A DNA stretch of 12,505 bases from an uncultured Pseudoflavonifractor sp. (GTDB taxonomy: Bacteria > Bacillota > Clostridia > Oscillospirales > Oscillospiraceae): NCBI GenBank assembly GCA_904419835.1, contig CAJFTA010000065.1, positions 1 through 12,505 of the forward strand, read 5' to 3'. Under the pieces are notes generated by a model, which searched no databases, was not told the origin of the DNA, and was given only the letters and a program-made list of their open reading frames with translations. Shown here in pieces: positions 1 to 6,625 of this stretch. Within the stretch, counting starts at the first letter, position 1, and every line of letters begins with the position of its first letter. The position numbers and the translations under genes are program-made.

Positions 1-260
1 TACTGAATAAACCGCTTTGCGGTTTATTCGTGCGGCACAGCCGCACAATTCCATAAAAACGGCTCAAAGGAGCCGCTTTTGTGGAATTCAGCCATTGCTA
101 CAATGCGTATTTCCACTGGCGCGTTTCAATGCGCCAGTGGAAGGTGCAGGGTTTTTGGACGAAATTGTCCAAAAACCTTACACTTGAACAAAGCCATTTG
201 GCCTTGAAAGCCTTGGGCTTCAAGGCTCGTGGCTTTGTTCAATACGCATTATATTAAACG
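1..260. repeat. Array of consecutive inverted repeats, no gene
   Basis: I see no credible gene here. The stretch is almost entirely palindromic. Perfect or near-perfect arms are 5-15/19-29 (11 bp), 30-36/40-46 (7 bp), 47-65/70-88 (19 positions with one mismatch and one G-U), 111-122/131-142 (12 bp), 150-160/167-177 (11 bp) and 184-196/230-242 (13 bp, enclosing a second stem 201-208/219-226). The decamer at 102-111 is the exact reverse complement of 241-250, so 102-250 could close into one multi-branched structure holding three hairpins. This may be remnants of REP/MITE-like palindromic elements, a structured RNA, or stacked terminators from a gene left of the window. The repeats are read directly; the role is unknown. 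Confidence 0.75.
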
Positions 261-298
261 AAAATCCTGCCTGACGCATCTGCGTCAGGCAGGATTTT
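261..298 (-). terminator. Intrinsic terminator of the marR-ABC operon
   Basis: Near-perfect palindrome with arms 261-278 and 281-298 and a GC-rich core (CCTGCCTGACGCA). On the - strand it lies 18 bases beyond the stop codon of the second ABC gene and runs into TTTTCGTTT. The A/T outer arms would give a U-tract in both directions, so it may also stop + strand transcription. Confidence 0.88.
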
Positions 299-315
299 TG
301 TATGCAGGAGGAAGC

Positions 316-2187
316 TTACTCCAGCTCGAAGGCGCCGGTGTAGAGCTGGTAGTACACGCCGTGCTGGGCAATCAGGTCCTCGTGGCTGCCCCGCTCAATG
401 ATGCGGCCGTGATCCAGTACCATGATGGCGTCGGAATTGCGGACGGTGGAGAGCCGGTGGGCGATGACGAACACGGTCCGCCCGCTCATCAGGCTGTCCA
501 TGCCCTGCTGGACCAGGGCCTCGGTGTGGGTGTCGATGGAGGAGGTGGCCTCGTCCAGAATCATCACCGGGGGATCGGCTACGGCGGCCCGGGCGATGGC
601 GATGAGCTGCCGCTGGCCCTGGGACAGGTTGGCACCGTTGCCGGTGAGCATGGTGTCATACCCCTGGGGCAGGCGGCGGATGAAGTCGTCGGCGTTGGCC
701 AGCACGGCGGCGGCCTCCACCTCCTCGTCGGTGGCGTCCAGGTTGCCGTAGCGGATGTTCTCCCGGACGGTGCCGGTGAACAGGTTGGTCTCCTGGAGCA
801 CAATGCCCAGGGAGCGGCGCAGGTCGCTCTTGCGGATCTTGTTGATGTTGATGCCGTCGTAGCGGATCTTGCCGTCGGCAATGTCGTAGAACCGGTTGAT
901 CAGGTTGGTGATGGTGGTCTTGCCCGCGCCGGTGGCGCCCACGAAGGCCACCTTCTGGCCCGGCTTGGCGTAGAGGGAGATATTGTGGAGGATGGTCTTG
1001 CCCTCCTCATAGGCGAAGTCCACGTCAAAGAACCGCACGTCGCCGGTGAGGCGGGTGTAGGTCACAGTGCCGTCGGAGTGGGGGTGCTTCCAGGCCCAGA
1101 TGTTGGTGCGCTCCTCGGCCTCTACCAGATCGTCGCCCACATACTTGGCGTTGACTAGGGTGACATAACCGTTGTCCTGCTCGCTCTCCTCGTCCATCAG
1201 GTCGAAGATGCGCTGGGCGCCGGCCAGACCCATGATCACGGAGTTGAGCTGCTGGGAGATCTGGCTGATGGGGTTGCTGAAGCTCTTGGACAGCTGGAGG
1301 AAGGCGGCGATGACACCCAGGGTGATGCCGGTGTCAAAACCGCCCAGGGCCATGAAGCCGCCGGCCATGGCCACGATGACATACTGGATGTTGCCGATGT
1401 TGATCATGATGGGCATGAGGATGTTGGCGTACTTGTTGGCCTGATAGGCGCTCTCGCACAGGGCGTCGTTGACCTCGTCAAAGCCCTTCTCCGCCTCCTG
1501 CTCGTGGCAGAAGACCTTGATGACCTTCTGGCCGTTGATCATCTCCTCAATGTAGCCGTTCAGGTCGCCCAGCTTCATCTGCTGGCGGATAAAGTACTTG
1601 GCGCTGCGGCTGGCGATGTACCGGGTGACCAGCAGCATGCAGCACACGCACAGCAGCACCACCAGGGTCAGCCACACGTTCTTGAACAGCATGGCGAAGA
1701 AGGTGACGATAATCATGACCACCGAGTTGAACATCTGGGGGATGCTCTGGGAGAGCATCTGGCGGAGGGTGTCCACGTCGTTGGTGTACACGCTCATCAC
1801 GTCGCCGTGGGCGTGGGTGTCAAAGTACTTGATGGGCAGGGTCTGCATGTGGCTGAACAGGTCGTCGCGGATGGTCTTCTGCACGCCCTGGGAGATGGTC
1901 ACCATAATCCGGTTGTAGGCCAGGGTGCACAGGGCGCCGGTGACGTAGAGGCAGGCCATGGTCAGCAGGGCCTGGAGCAGGGCGGTGTAGACCGGGGTCT
2001 CCATGGCCAGCAGGGGGGCGATATAGTCGTCGATCAGGGCCTGAAGGAACAGGGAGCCGCCCACAGAGGCGATGGCGCTGACGAGGATGCACAGCAGCAC
2101 CAGGAAGAAGCGGAGCTTGTAGCCGGCGAACACATAGCGGAGAATCCGGCTGGCGGTGTGGCGCTTGCCGGAGGGAATTTTATTCAT
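316..2187 (-). CDS. ABC exporter half-transporter, catalytically competent subunit of a heterodimer
   Basis: This 623-residue fusion of a six-helix type IV exporter membrane domain (about 15-325) and an ATPase domain (about 385-620) should act in the cytoplasmic membrane as a multidrug or lipid exporter with its upstream partner. Visible motifs are Walker A GATGAGKTT at 417-425, Q-loop Q465, a signature changed to LSQGQ at 521-525, Walker B VMILD with catalytic E546, and switch H577. The second signature glycine is thus replaced by Gln while Walker A/B are intact. A roughly 50-residue insert (330-382) joins the domains. The start at 2187 is chosen because GGGAGG (2196-2201) sits 8 bases upstream; an in-frame ATG at 2217 lies inside the upstream gene and lacks such spacing. 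The start overlaps the upstream stop by 8 bases (ATGAATAA), indicating translational coupling. Substrate is not deducible. LmrCD/BmrCD/TM287-288-like by architecture. Confidence 0.95.
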   Translation of the reverse strand: MNKIPSGKRHTASRILRYVFAGYKLRFFLVLLCILVSAIASVGGSLFLQALIDDYIAPLLAMETPVYTALLQALLTMACLYVTGALCTLAYNRIMVTISQGVQKTIRDDLFSHMQTLPIKYFDTHAHGDVMSVYTNDVDTLRQMLSQSIPQMFNSVVMIIVTFFAMLFKNVWLTLVVLLCVCCMLLVTRYIASRSAKYFIRQQMKLGDLNGYIEEMINGQKVIKVFCHEQEAEKGFDEVNDALCESAYQANKYANILMPIMINIGNIQYVIVAMAGGFMALGGFDTGITLGVIAAFLQLSKSFSNPISQISQQLNSVIMGLAGAQRIFDLMDEESEQDNGYVTLVNAKYVGDDLVEAEERTNIWAWKHPHSDGTVTYTRLTGDVRFFDVDFAYEEGKTILHNISLYAKPGQKVAFVGATGAGKTTITNLINRFYDIADGKIRYDGININKIRKSDLRRSLGIVLQETNLFTGTVRENIRYGNLDATDEEVEAAAVLANADDFIRRLPQGYDTMLTGNGANLSQGQRQLIAIARAAVADPPVMILDEATSSIDTHTEALVQQGMDSLMSGRTVFVIAHRLSTVRNSDAIMVLDHGRIIERGSHEDLIAQHGVYYQLYTGAFELE

Positions 2188-3913
2188 CGTCGCTGCCTCC
2201 CTTCGTCTGGGACTCATAGATTTCGCGGTATGTCTGGCAGTTCTGGAGCAGCTCCTGATGGGTGCCCATGGCGCTGATTCTGCCGCCCTCCATCACCAGA
2301 ATCTTGTCCGCGTCCTCAATGGAGGAGATGCGCTGGGCAATAATGAACTTGGTGGTGTCGGGAATCTCATTGCGGAAGGCCTGGCGGATAAGGGCGTCGG
2401 TCTTGGTGTCCACGGCGGAGGTGGAGTCGTCCAGAATGAGGATCTTGGGCCGCTTCAGCAGGGCCCGGGCGATGCACAGCCGCTGCTTCTGGCCGCCGGA
2501 CACGTTGGAGCCGCCCTGCTCGATGTGGGTGTTGTATTTCTCGGGGAACTCCTGGATGAAGGGGTCGGCCTGGGCCAGACGGCACATGTGGACCATCTCC
2601 TCGTCGGTGGCGTCGGCGTCGCCCCAGCGCAGGTTCTCCTTGATGCTGCCGGAGAAGAGCACGTTCTTCTGGAGCACCATGGCCACCTGCTGCCGCAGGG
2701 CGTCCATGTCGTAGTCCCGCACGTCCACGCCGCCCACCAGCACCCGGCCCTCGGTTGCGTCGTACAGGCGGGGGATGAGCTGGACCAGGGTGGTCTTGGA
2801 GGTGCCGGTGCTGCCAAGAATGCCCACGGTCTCGCCCGACTTGATGGCCAGGTTCACGTCCTTCAGGCACTCCTTGGAGGGGTCGTTGGCGTAGCTGAAG
2901 CTGACGTTCTCAAAGACGACGGAGCCGTCCTTCACCTCGGTGACAGGCTTCTCGGGGTTCTTCAGGTCGCTCTCCTCGTTGAGCAGCTCGCAGATACGCT
3001 CGGCGGAGGCCCGGGCCAGAATGATCTGCACCAGCACCATGGAGCACATCATCAGGCTCATGAGGATCATCATGATGTAGCTGAACATGCTGGTCAGGTT
3101 GCCGGTGGTGATCTCGCCGCCCACCACCAGATGGGCGCCCAGCCAGGACACGGTCAGCATGCAGCCGTACACGCACAGCTGCATCAGAGGCGCGTTGAAG
3201 GAGATGAGCTTCTCGGCCTTGGTGAAGTCGGTGAAGATCTCGTTGGAGACATTGCCGAACTTGGCCCGCTCGTGGTCCTCCCGGACGAAGGACTTGACCA
3301 CCCGGATGCCCAGCAGGTTCTCCTGCACCACGTTGTTAAGCCAGTCGTACTTCTTAAAGACCCGCTCGAAGATGGGGTGGGCGTTGGTCATGATGAGATA
3401 CAGGCCCAGCGCCAGAATGGGAATGACCACCAGGAAGATAAGGGCCAGCTTGGGGCTGATGGTAAAGGTGAGGGCCCAGGCGCAGATGAGCATGATGGGG
3501 CAGCGCACGGCGATGCGGATGATCATCATGAAGGCCATCTGCACGTTGGTTACGTCGGTGGTCAGGCGGGTGATGATGCCGCCGGTGGAGAACTTGTCGA
3601 TATTGGAGAAGGAAAACTTCTGTACGTTGCGGTACATCTCCCGGCGCAGATTGCGGGAGAAACCGGTGGAGGCCTTTGCGGCAAACCGGCCGGACAGGGC
3701 GCCGAAAATCAGGGCCACAACGGCCATGACCACCAGCAACAGGCCGTAAAGCAGGATGTTTTCCATGCTTCCGGCCTCAATGCCCTTATCAATGAGCTGG
3801 GCCATCATCATGGGAATCAGGACATCAAAGGCCACCTCAAAAATAACGAAGATAGGGGTCAGAATGGTGTCCCGCTTGTATTCTTGAATACAGGCGCTCA
3901 GACGTTTGATCAT
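2180..3913 (-). CDS. ABC exporter half-transporter, degenerate-site subunit of a heterodimer
   Basis: A 577-residue membrane-plus-ATPase half-transporter: membrane domain about 15-310, nucleotide-binding domain about 332-570. Walker A reads GSTGTSKTT (367-375), with Ser where the last Gly is expected. Q-loop is Q415. The signature VSGGQ (471-475) is canonical. Walker B ILILDD has D496 in place of the catalytic Glu, and the switch histidine is Q527 (IIAQRI). In heterodimeric exporters such as TM287/288, BmrCD and LmrCD, one subunit has exactly this pattern. Its intact signature completes the active ATP site of the partner, while its own site binds but scarcely hydrolyses ATP. ATG at 3911-3913 follows AAAGGAG (3921-3927) at 7 bases. 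It is second in a leftward operon behind the MarR gene and overlaps the partner gene. Membrane-located efflux is a family inference; substrate unknown. Confidence 0.95.
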   Translation of the reverse strand: MIKRLSACIQEYKRDTILTPIFVIFEVAFDVLIPMMMAQLIDKGIEAGSMENILLYGLLLVVMAVVALIFGALSGRFAAKASTGFSRNLRREMYRNVQKFSFSNIDKFSTGGIITRLTTDVTNVQMAFMMIIRIAVRCPIMLICAWALTFTISPKLALIFLVVIPILALGLYLIMTNAHPIFERVFKKYDWLNNVVQENLLGIRVVKSFVREDHERAKFGNVSNEIFTDFTKAEKLISFNAPLMQLCVYGCMLTVSWLGAHLVVGGEITTGNLTSMFSYIMMILMSLMMCSMVLVQIILARASAERICELLNEESDLKNPEKPVTEVKDGSVVFENVSFSYANDPSKECLKDVNLAIKSGETVGILGSTGTSKTTLVQLIPRLYDATEGRVLVGGVDVRDYDMDALRQQVAMVLQKNVLFSGSIKENLRWGDADATDEEMVHMCRLAQADPFIQEFPEKYNTHIEQGGSNVSGGQKQRLCIARALLKRPKILILDDSTSAVDTKTDALIRQAFRNEIPDTTKFIIAQRISSIEDADKILVMEGGRISAMGTHQELLQNCQTYREIYESQTKGGSDDE

Positions 3914-3956
3914 GGAATCGCTCCTTTGCAGTTGGAATCGTAGGGATGTAGGAACC

Positions 3957-3981
3957 GGGCGGCCGGACGGACAGGCCGCCC
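3957..3981 (-). other. Intercistronic GC hairpin between marR-like gene and first ABC gene
   Basis: Perfect 8-bp arms GGGCGGCC (3957-3964) and GGCCGCCC (3974-3981) around a 9-base loop, 7 bases after the MarR stop. No T-tract follows on the - strand, so it is not a classical terminator. It could stabilise or process the mRNA, or attenuate between repressor and transporter; the function is inference only. Confidence 0.55.
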
Positions 3982-3988
3982 TGAGAAA

Positions 3989-4429
3989 CTATTCCAGCAG
4001 ATTGCGCTGAATTTTCCGTGCCGTGGCAATGAACTGCTCCAGCTCCTCCTCCGTCAGGCCGGCGGTCATGCGCGCCTCGGCAATCCGGAACTTTTCCGCC
4101 ATGTCTGCATGGACAGACATGGCCTTTTCCGTCGGGATCAGCTTTTTCAGCCGCGCATCCTGCGGGACGGTCTGGCGGATGAGCATACCGTCCTGCTCCA
4201 GATTCTGGAGAAAGCGGGAGGCAGTGGAGCGGCGGATGCAGAAGACCTCCTCCACATCGCGCTGGTAGAGCGCCCGGTCCGGATGATCACAGAGAAAGCC
4301 CATGATGAGGCACTCGGTCTCGGTGATGCCGTGGCGGTTCTCAGACGGAGGAGACAGCTCCATCATCTTTCTCCTGAGCAGATTGGACAGGCTGCGGATG
4401 AGAAAGCCAACGGAATTTTGGCGTTGTAT
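3989..4429 (-). CDS. MarR-family winged-helix transcriptional repressor of the ABC exporter operon
   Basis: A small dimeric DNA-binding regulator, probably repressing its own operon until a ligand binds. Counted from 4429 it is 146 residues, the normal family size. It has an N-terminal dimerisation helix (about 5-22, SVGFLIRSLSNLLRR), a winged helix at about 54-100 with recognition helix RRSTASRFLQNL, a wing with the conserved DAR motif (91-93), and a C-terminal helical pair (105-145). The start is problematic. AGGAGG (4439-4444) sits 9 bases before codon ATA at 4427-4429, just where an ATG is expected. The first in-frame ATGs are at 4364-4366 and 4361-4363, preceded by a weaker AGGAG (4371-4375); starting there would give only 124-125 residues and remove the first helix. 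I favour the long form on RBS and family N-terminus, with conventional callers likely to start at 4366. Confidence 0.88.
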   Translation of the reverse strand: MQRQNSVGFLIRSLSNLLRRKMMELSPPSENRHGITETECLIMGFLCDHPDRALYQRDVEEVFCIRRSTASRFLQNLEQDGMLIRQTVPQDARLKKLIPTEKAMSVHADMAEKFRIAEARMTAGLTEEELEQFIATARKIQRNLLE

Positions 4430-4438
4430 GGCGATCGA

Positions 4439-4444
4439 CCTCCT
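4439..4444 (-). promoter_or_regulatory. Shine-Dalgarno site in front of a non-ATG start
   Basis: Reads AGGAGG on the - strand, within GAGAGGAGG. It is the strongest ribosome binding site of the marR leader and sits 9 bases before ATA (4427-4429) with no ATG, GTG or TTG in frame. This site decides the long reading of the MarR protein. Confidence 0.7.
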
Positions 4445-4453
4445 CTCATTTTA

Positions 4454-4467
4454 GTTAGATTGCTAAC
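4454..4467. promoter_or_regulatory. Palindromic operator, probable MarR binding site
   Basis: Inverted repeat GTTAG-ATTG-CTAAC, placed just downstream of the -10 box and covering the expected transcription start. This position would block initiation. MarR proteins typically bind such inverted repeats at their own promoters; the assignment to this regulator is inferred from position. Confidence 0.72.
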
Positions 4468-4469
4468 AT

Positions 4470-4498
4470 ATTATAGTGAGATAAAAATTGGATGTCAA
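4470..4498 (-). promoter_or_regulatory. Consensus sigma-A promoter of the marR-ABC-ABC operon
   Basis: On the - strand, -35 TTGACA (4493-4498) and -10 TATAAT (4470-4475) are both perfect matches and are separated by exactly 17 bases. Initiation is expected near 4463, inside the palindrome. A perfect promoter of this kind would be strong when not repressed, which fits a repressor-controlled efflux operon. Confidence 0.88.
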
Positions 4499-4630
4499 TA
4501 GAGAGAAAATACAAATTTGCTTTTTAACAAAAAATAAAGGAAAAGAAGGTTAAAAAATAGATGAATATTTAAAATACTATAAGATGAAAGAGACAAATCC
4601 GTGCGCGCAAAGTTTTACAAGGCAGAGGAA

Positions 4631-4659
4631 TTGAAATCGGCAGGGCGACGTGATAACAT
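4631..4659 (+). promoter_or_regulatory. Possible promoter of the tocopherol cyclase-like gene
   Basis: TTGAAA (4631-4636), 17 bases, then TGA-TAACAT (-10 at 4654-4659), which has an extended -10 TG and a 4/6 hexamer. It lies about 70 bases upstream of the GTG start. A small hairpin (arms 4680-4685/4696-4701) follows in the leader. The match is moderate. Confidence 0.45.
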
Positions 4660-4727
4660 GTAAAACAACACACAAAATGCCCGCCGGCACTGCCTGGCGG
4701 GAAGAATTGGGATCCAGGTGATGAAGG

Positions 4728-5579
4728 GTGAAATATTTCTACGGGGCCGGAAAGCGGGGGCCCTATTTCGAAGGCTGGCAGTTCCGGCACCAGGCGCCCG
4801 GCGGGGAGACGCTGTCCCTCTTTCCGCTGCTGCGCATTGACAAGGCGGGAAACACGGAGGCCGTCATCCGGGTGGAGTCCCGGGAAGGGGCGTGGAGCGT
4901 CAGCTGCCCGGGGGAGAGCTTTCAGGCGTCCGAAGGGCTGTTCCAGATATGGGTACAGGGCAGCCTGTTCAACCGGAAGGGGCTGTGGCTGGACCTGCGC
5001 TCGGGCGGGATAACCCTGTGCGGAGAGCTGAGGTACGGGCCCTTCACGCCGCTGAAGTACGACCTGATGGGGCCGCTGGGCGCGCTGCCTGTCTTTCCGA
5101 TGCGCCGGGGGGTGATCAGCATGGGCCACCGGCTGGAGGGCGTCCTCCTGCTCAACGGGCGGCGCATCGACTTCACCGGCGGCGCCGGGTTCATTGAGAC
5201 CTTCCGTGGAACCGGCCGGCCCTCCGCCTCGCTGTGGAGTCAGAGCATCTGGCGGGAGGAGCGCAGCAATAGCATCCTGGTCAGTGTGGAGCGGATGCCC
5301 ACTCTGACTGGGCCCCGGATCAACTGCCTGTGTGTAGTGCTCTACGGCGGGCGGGAGTATCGCCTGGCCTCTTACCGGGGCGCCAGTGTGGAGCGGTGGC
5401 CGACGGAGGGGGCCGTTATCCGGCAGGGCGCGCTGCGCCTGGCTGTGGAGCCGGAGCGGGAGGGCGCCCATCCCCCTGTGCGCTACCGGCTGTGGGAAGG
5501 GGATAATCTGCTCTTTGACCACCTGGACCCCTGGGCGGGCTACCACTGTATTGAGGAGAAAAGAGGCGGCGGGGCATGA
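4728..5579 (+). CDS. Tocopherol cyclase-like family protein (PF14249 type)
   Basis: A 283-residue soluble protein without signal peptide or membrane helix. It shows the hallmarks of the tocopherol cyclase-like family: YFEGWQFRHQ near the N-terminus (13-22; plant and bacterial members have YFEGWYFK), GPFTPLKYDLMGPL (104-117), a histidine-centred GVISMGHRLEG (128-138), and GAGFIETFRG...LWSQ (152-172). The C-terminal segment ends in a short beta region (250-275). In plants and cyanobacteria this family closes the chromanol ring of tocopherol. Anaerobic Clostridia do not make tocopherol, so the substrate here is unknown and may be another hydrophobic ligand or lipid. The GTG start is chosen because AGGTGAT (4715-4721) lies at suitable distance; the nearby ATG at 4721 is out of frame. 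Monocistronic and divergent from the efflux operon. Confidence 0.8.
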   Translation: MKYFYGAGKRGPYFEGWQFRHQAPGGETLSLFPLLRIDKAGNTEAVIRVESREGAWSVSCPGESFQASEGLFQIWVQGSLFNRKGLWLDLRSGGITLCGELRYGPFTPLKYDLMGPLGALPVFPMRRGVISMGHRLEGVLLLNGRRIDFTGGAGFIETFRGTGRPSASLWSQSIWREERSNSILVSVERMPTLTGPRINCLCVVLYGGREYRLASYRGASVERWPTEGAVIRQGALRLAVEPEREGAHPPVRYRLWEGDNLLFDHLDPWAGYHCIEEKRGGGA

Positions 5580-5636
5580 GATATAAAACTTCATGCGCCC
5601 GGCGCCGGCGCCGCGATGCATTTGCACAGCAAGAGA

Positions 5637-5673
5637 GAGGGAGGACGCCCCAGCTTACGGGCGTCCTCCCTTG
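5637..5673. repeat. 37-base hairpin repeat, copy 1
   Basis: Identical over 37 bases to 5895-5931. Each copy is itself a hairpin with 12-bp arms (5639-5650 GGGAGGACGCCC and 5659-5670) around loop CAGCTTAC. It lies 57 bases after the stop of the tocopherol cyclase-like gene and may serve as its terminator, although no U-tract follows. Confidence 0.85.
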
Positions 5674-5856
5674 AGCGTGTCAAAAAACTTCGGTTGAACA
5701 GAATTCGCCTGCGCCGGGGCGGGGGAGCGCGAGGGGGCAGCGGCCCGCCTCGCGTGGAATCGAATGCCCCGCAATGCCTTGCCGCGCAAGGCTTGCGGAG
5801 AGCGGAGCGATGACTTTTGCGCCGTTGCGCGGCGCGAAAGTAATGGCATTCTTGAA

Positions 5857-5892
5857 GGCTGTCGAAAAAGTCCCAGGACTTTTTCGACAGCC
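5857..5892. repeat. 36-base near-perfect palindrome
   Basis: Arms 5857-5873 and 5876-5892 (core GTCGAAAAAGTCC) are exact reverse complements with only two bases between them. The A/T runs are inside the stem, so it is a bidirectional terminator candidate between the convergent genes. Confidence 0.75.
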
Positions 5893-5894
5893 TG

Positions 5895-5931
5895 GAGGGA
5901 GGACGCCCCAGCTTACGGGCGTCCTCCCTTG
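5895..5931. repeat. 37-base hairpin repeat, copy 2
   Basis: Exact second copy of 5637-5673, with arms 5897-5908/5917-5928. It begins 4 bases beyond the stop codon of the leftward VTT-domain gene, so it probably forms the 3' end of that mRNA. On the + strand it is followed by TTGTCTTTT, giving terminator character in that direction. Confidence 0.85.
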
Positions 5932-5935
5932 TCTT

Positions 5936-6625
5936 TTACTGTTTGAATTTCTCCAGCAGGCGGGCCTCCCAGAGGTCGCCGTACTTCATGGACACGAGAA
6001 ACAGGGCCAGGCCGGCCAGGCCGATAAGGGCCATAGCCCAGAGAGGGATAGAGATGACCGAGCTGCCCACCGCCGAGGCCACCAGCAGTCCCCAGGGCCG
6101 GGTGAGGAGCACAATGGCCAGGAAACGGGGAAAGCTGATGTCGGTCAGACCGGCCAGAATGCAGATGATGTCGTCCGGGAAAAAAGGGAAGAGAAAGACC
6201 AGTGCCAGGAATATGTCCCGCTTGCGGCGGATCAGGTCCAGATATTTGTCCGATACCTTCTGGCTGACAAAGCGGTCCGCAAAGGACTGCCCCAGCACCC
6301 GCGCCAGCCAGAACACCATCACGGAGCCCAGCACCACTGCGCCCGCTGTGAGCAGGAAGGCGGGCCACATGCCGAAGAGCAGTGCGCCTCCCGCGGCGGT
6401 AATATTGCTGGGGATGGGGGCGAGGACCACCGAGGCCAGCTGGACCAGGAAAAAGACCAGATGGGAGTAGGGGGAGAACCGGGCGATATAGTCCTGGATT
6501 CCCTCCAGGGATTTCGCGGCGGCAAAGAAGCCGGTGCTCCAGAGGAAGATGAGAACGCCGGCCAGGACCAAAACTGTAAAGACCAGCGTGGCAATCCATT
6601 TGCGATTTCTCTTTTTCATATTCAT
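5936..6625 (-). CDS. TVP38/TMEM64-family (VTT / DedA-like) integral membrane protein
   Basis: A 229-residue polytopic membrane protein of the VTT (SNARE-associated, DedA-like) superfamily, whose members move lipids across membranes. Hydrophobic segments lie at about 10-30, 54-72, 78-108, 138-160, 166-190 and 193-212. Family marks are PSNITAAGGALLFG (72-85) before the first re-entrant region, LFPFFPDDIICILAGLT (145-161) with the FPDD acidic pair, and TRPWG with R176 in the second half. Length is normal. ATG at 6623-6625 follows AAGGGGC (6633-6639); a second ATG two codons later is also possible. It is alone in its unit, with the 37-base hairpin just behind its stop. I found no convincing promoter between 6626 and 6800. 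Substrate not deducible; undecaprenyl phosphate or phospholipid scrambling is known for relatives. Confidence 0.9.
   Translation of the reverse strand: MNMKKRNRKWIATLVFTVLVLAGVLIFLWSTGFFAAAKSLEGIQDYIARFSPYSHLVFFLVQLASVVLAPIPSNITAAGGALLFGMWPAFLLTAGAVVLGSVMVFWLARVLGQSFADRFVSQKVSDKYLDLIRRKRDIFLALVFLFPFFPDDIICILAGLTDISFPRFLAIVLLTRPWGLLVASAVGSSVISIPLWAMALIGLAGLALFLVSMKYGDLWEARLLEKFKQ

Larger units (their letters stand above)
5580..5935. repeat. Hairpin-rich gene-free gap between two convergent genes
   Basis: I see no credible gene. Elements in order are the first 37-base hairpin repeat (5637-5673), a branched palindrome closed by GAATGCC (5762-5768) and GGCATTC (5845-5851), and a long near-perfect palindrome (5857-5873/5876-5892, 17 bp). 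The second copy of the 37-base repeat follows. The branched palindrome holds two hairpins, CCGCAA...TTGCGG at 5769-5796 and 5813-5824/5830-5841. The layout resembles a small non-coding palindromic element bounded by direct repeats. Confidence 0.65.

Noticed and set aside
1..298. CRISPR array
   Set aside because: The palindromes differ from one another in sequence; there are no regularly spaced direct repeats or spacers.
4569..5627. Open frame on - opposite the tocopherol cyclase-like gene
   Set aside because: Pro/Gln/Ala-rich shadow translation, no family resemblance, no ribosome binding site.
5576..5673. Short frame overlapping the tocopherol cyclase-like stop codon (ATGA), about 32 codons
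   Set aside because: No ribosome binding site, an Arg-rich low-complexity composition from a GC palindrome, and its 3' end is the 37-base hairpin repeat.
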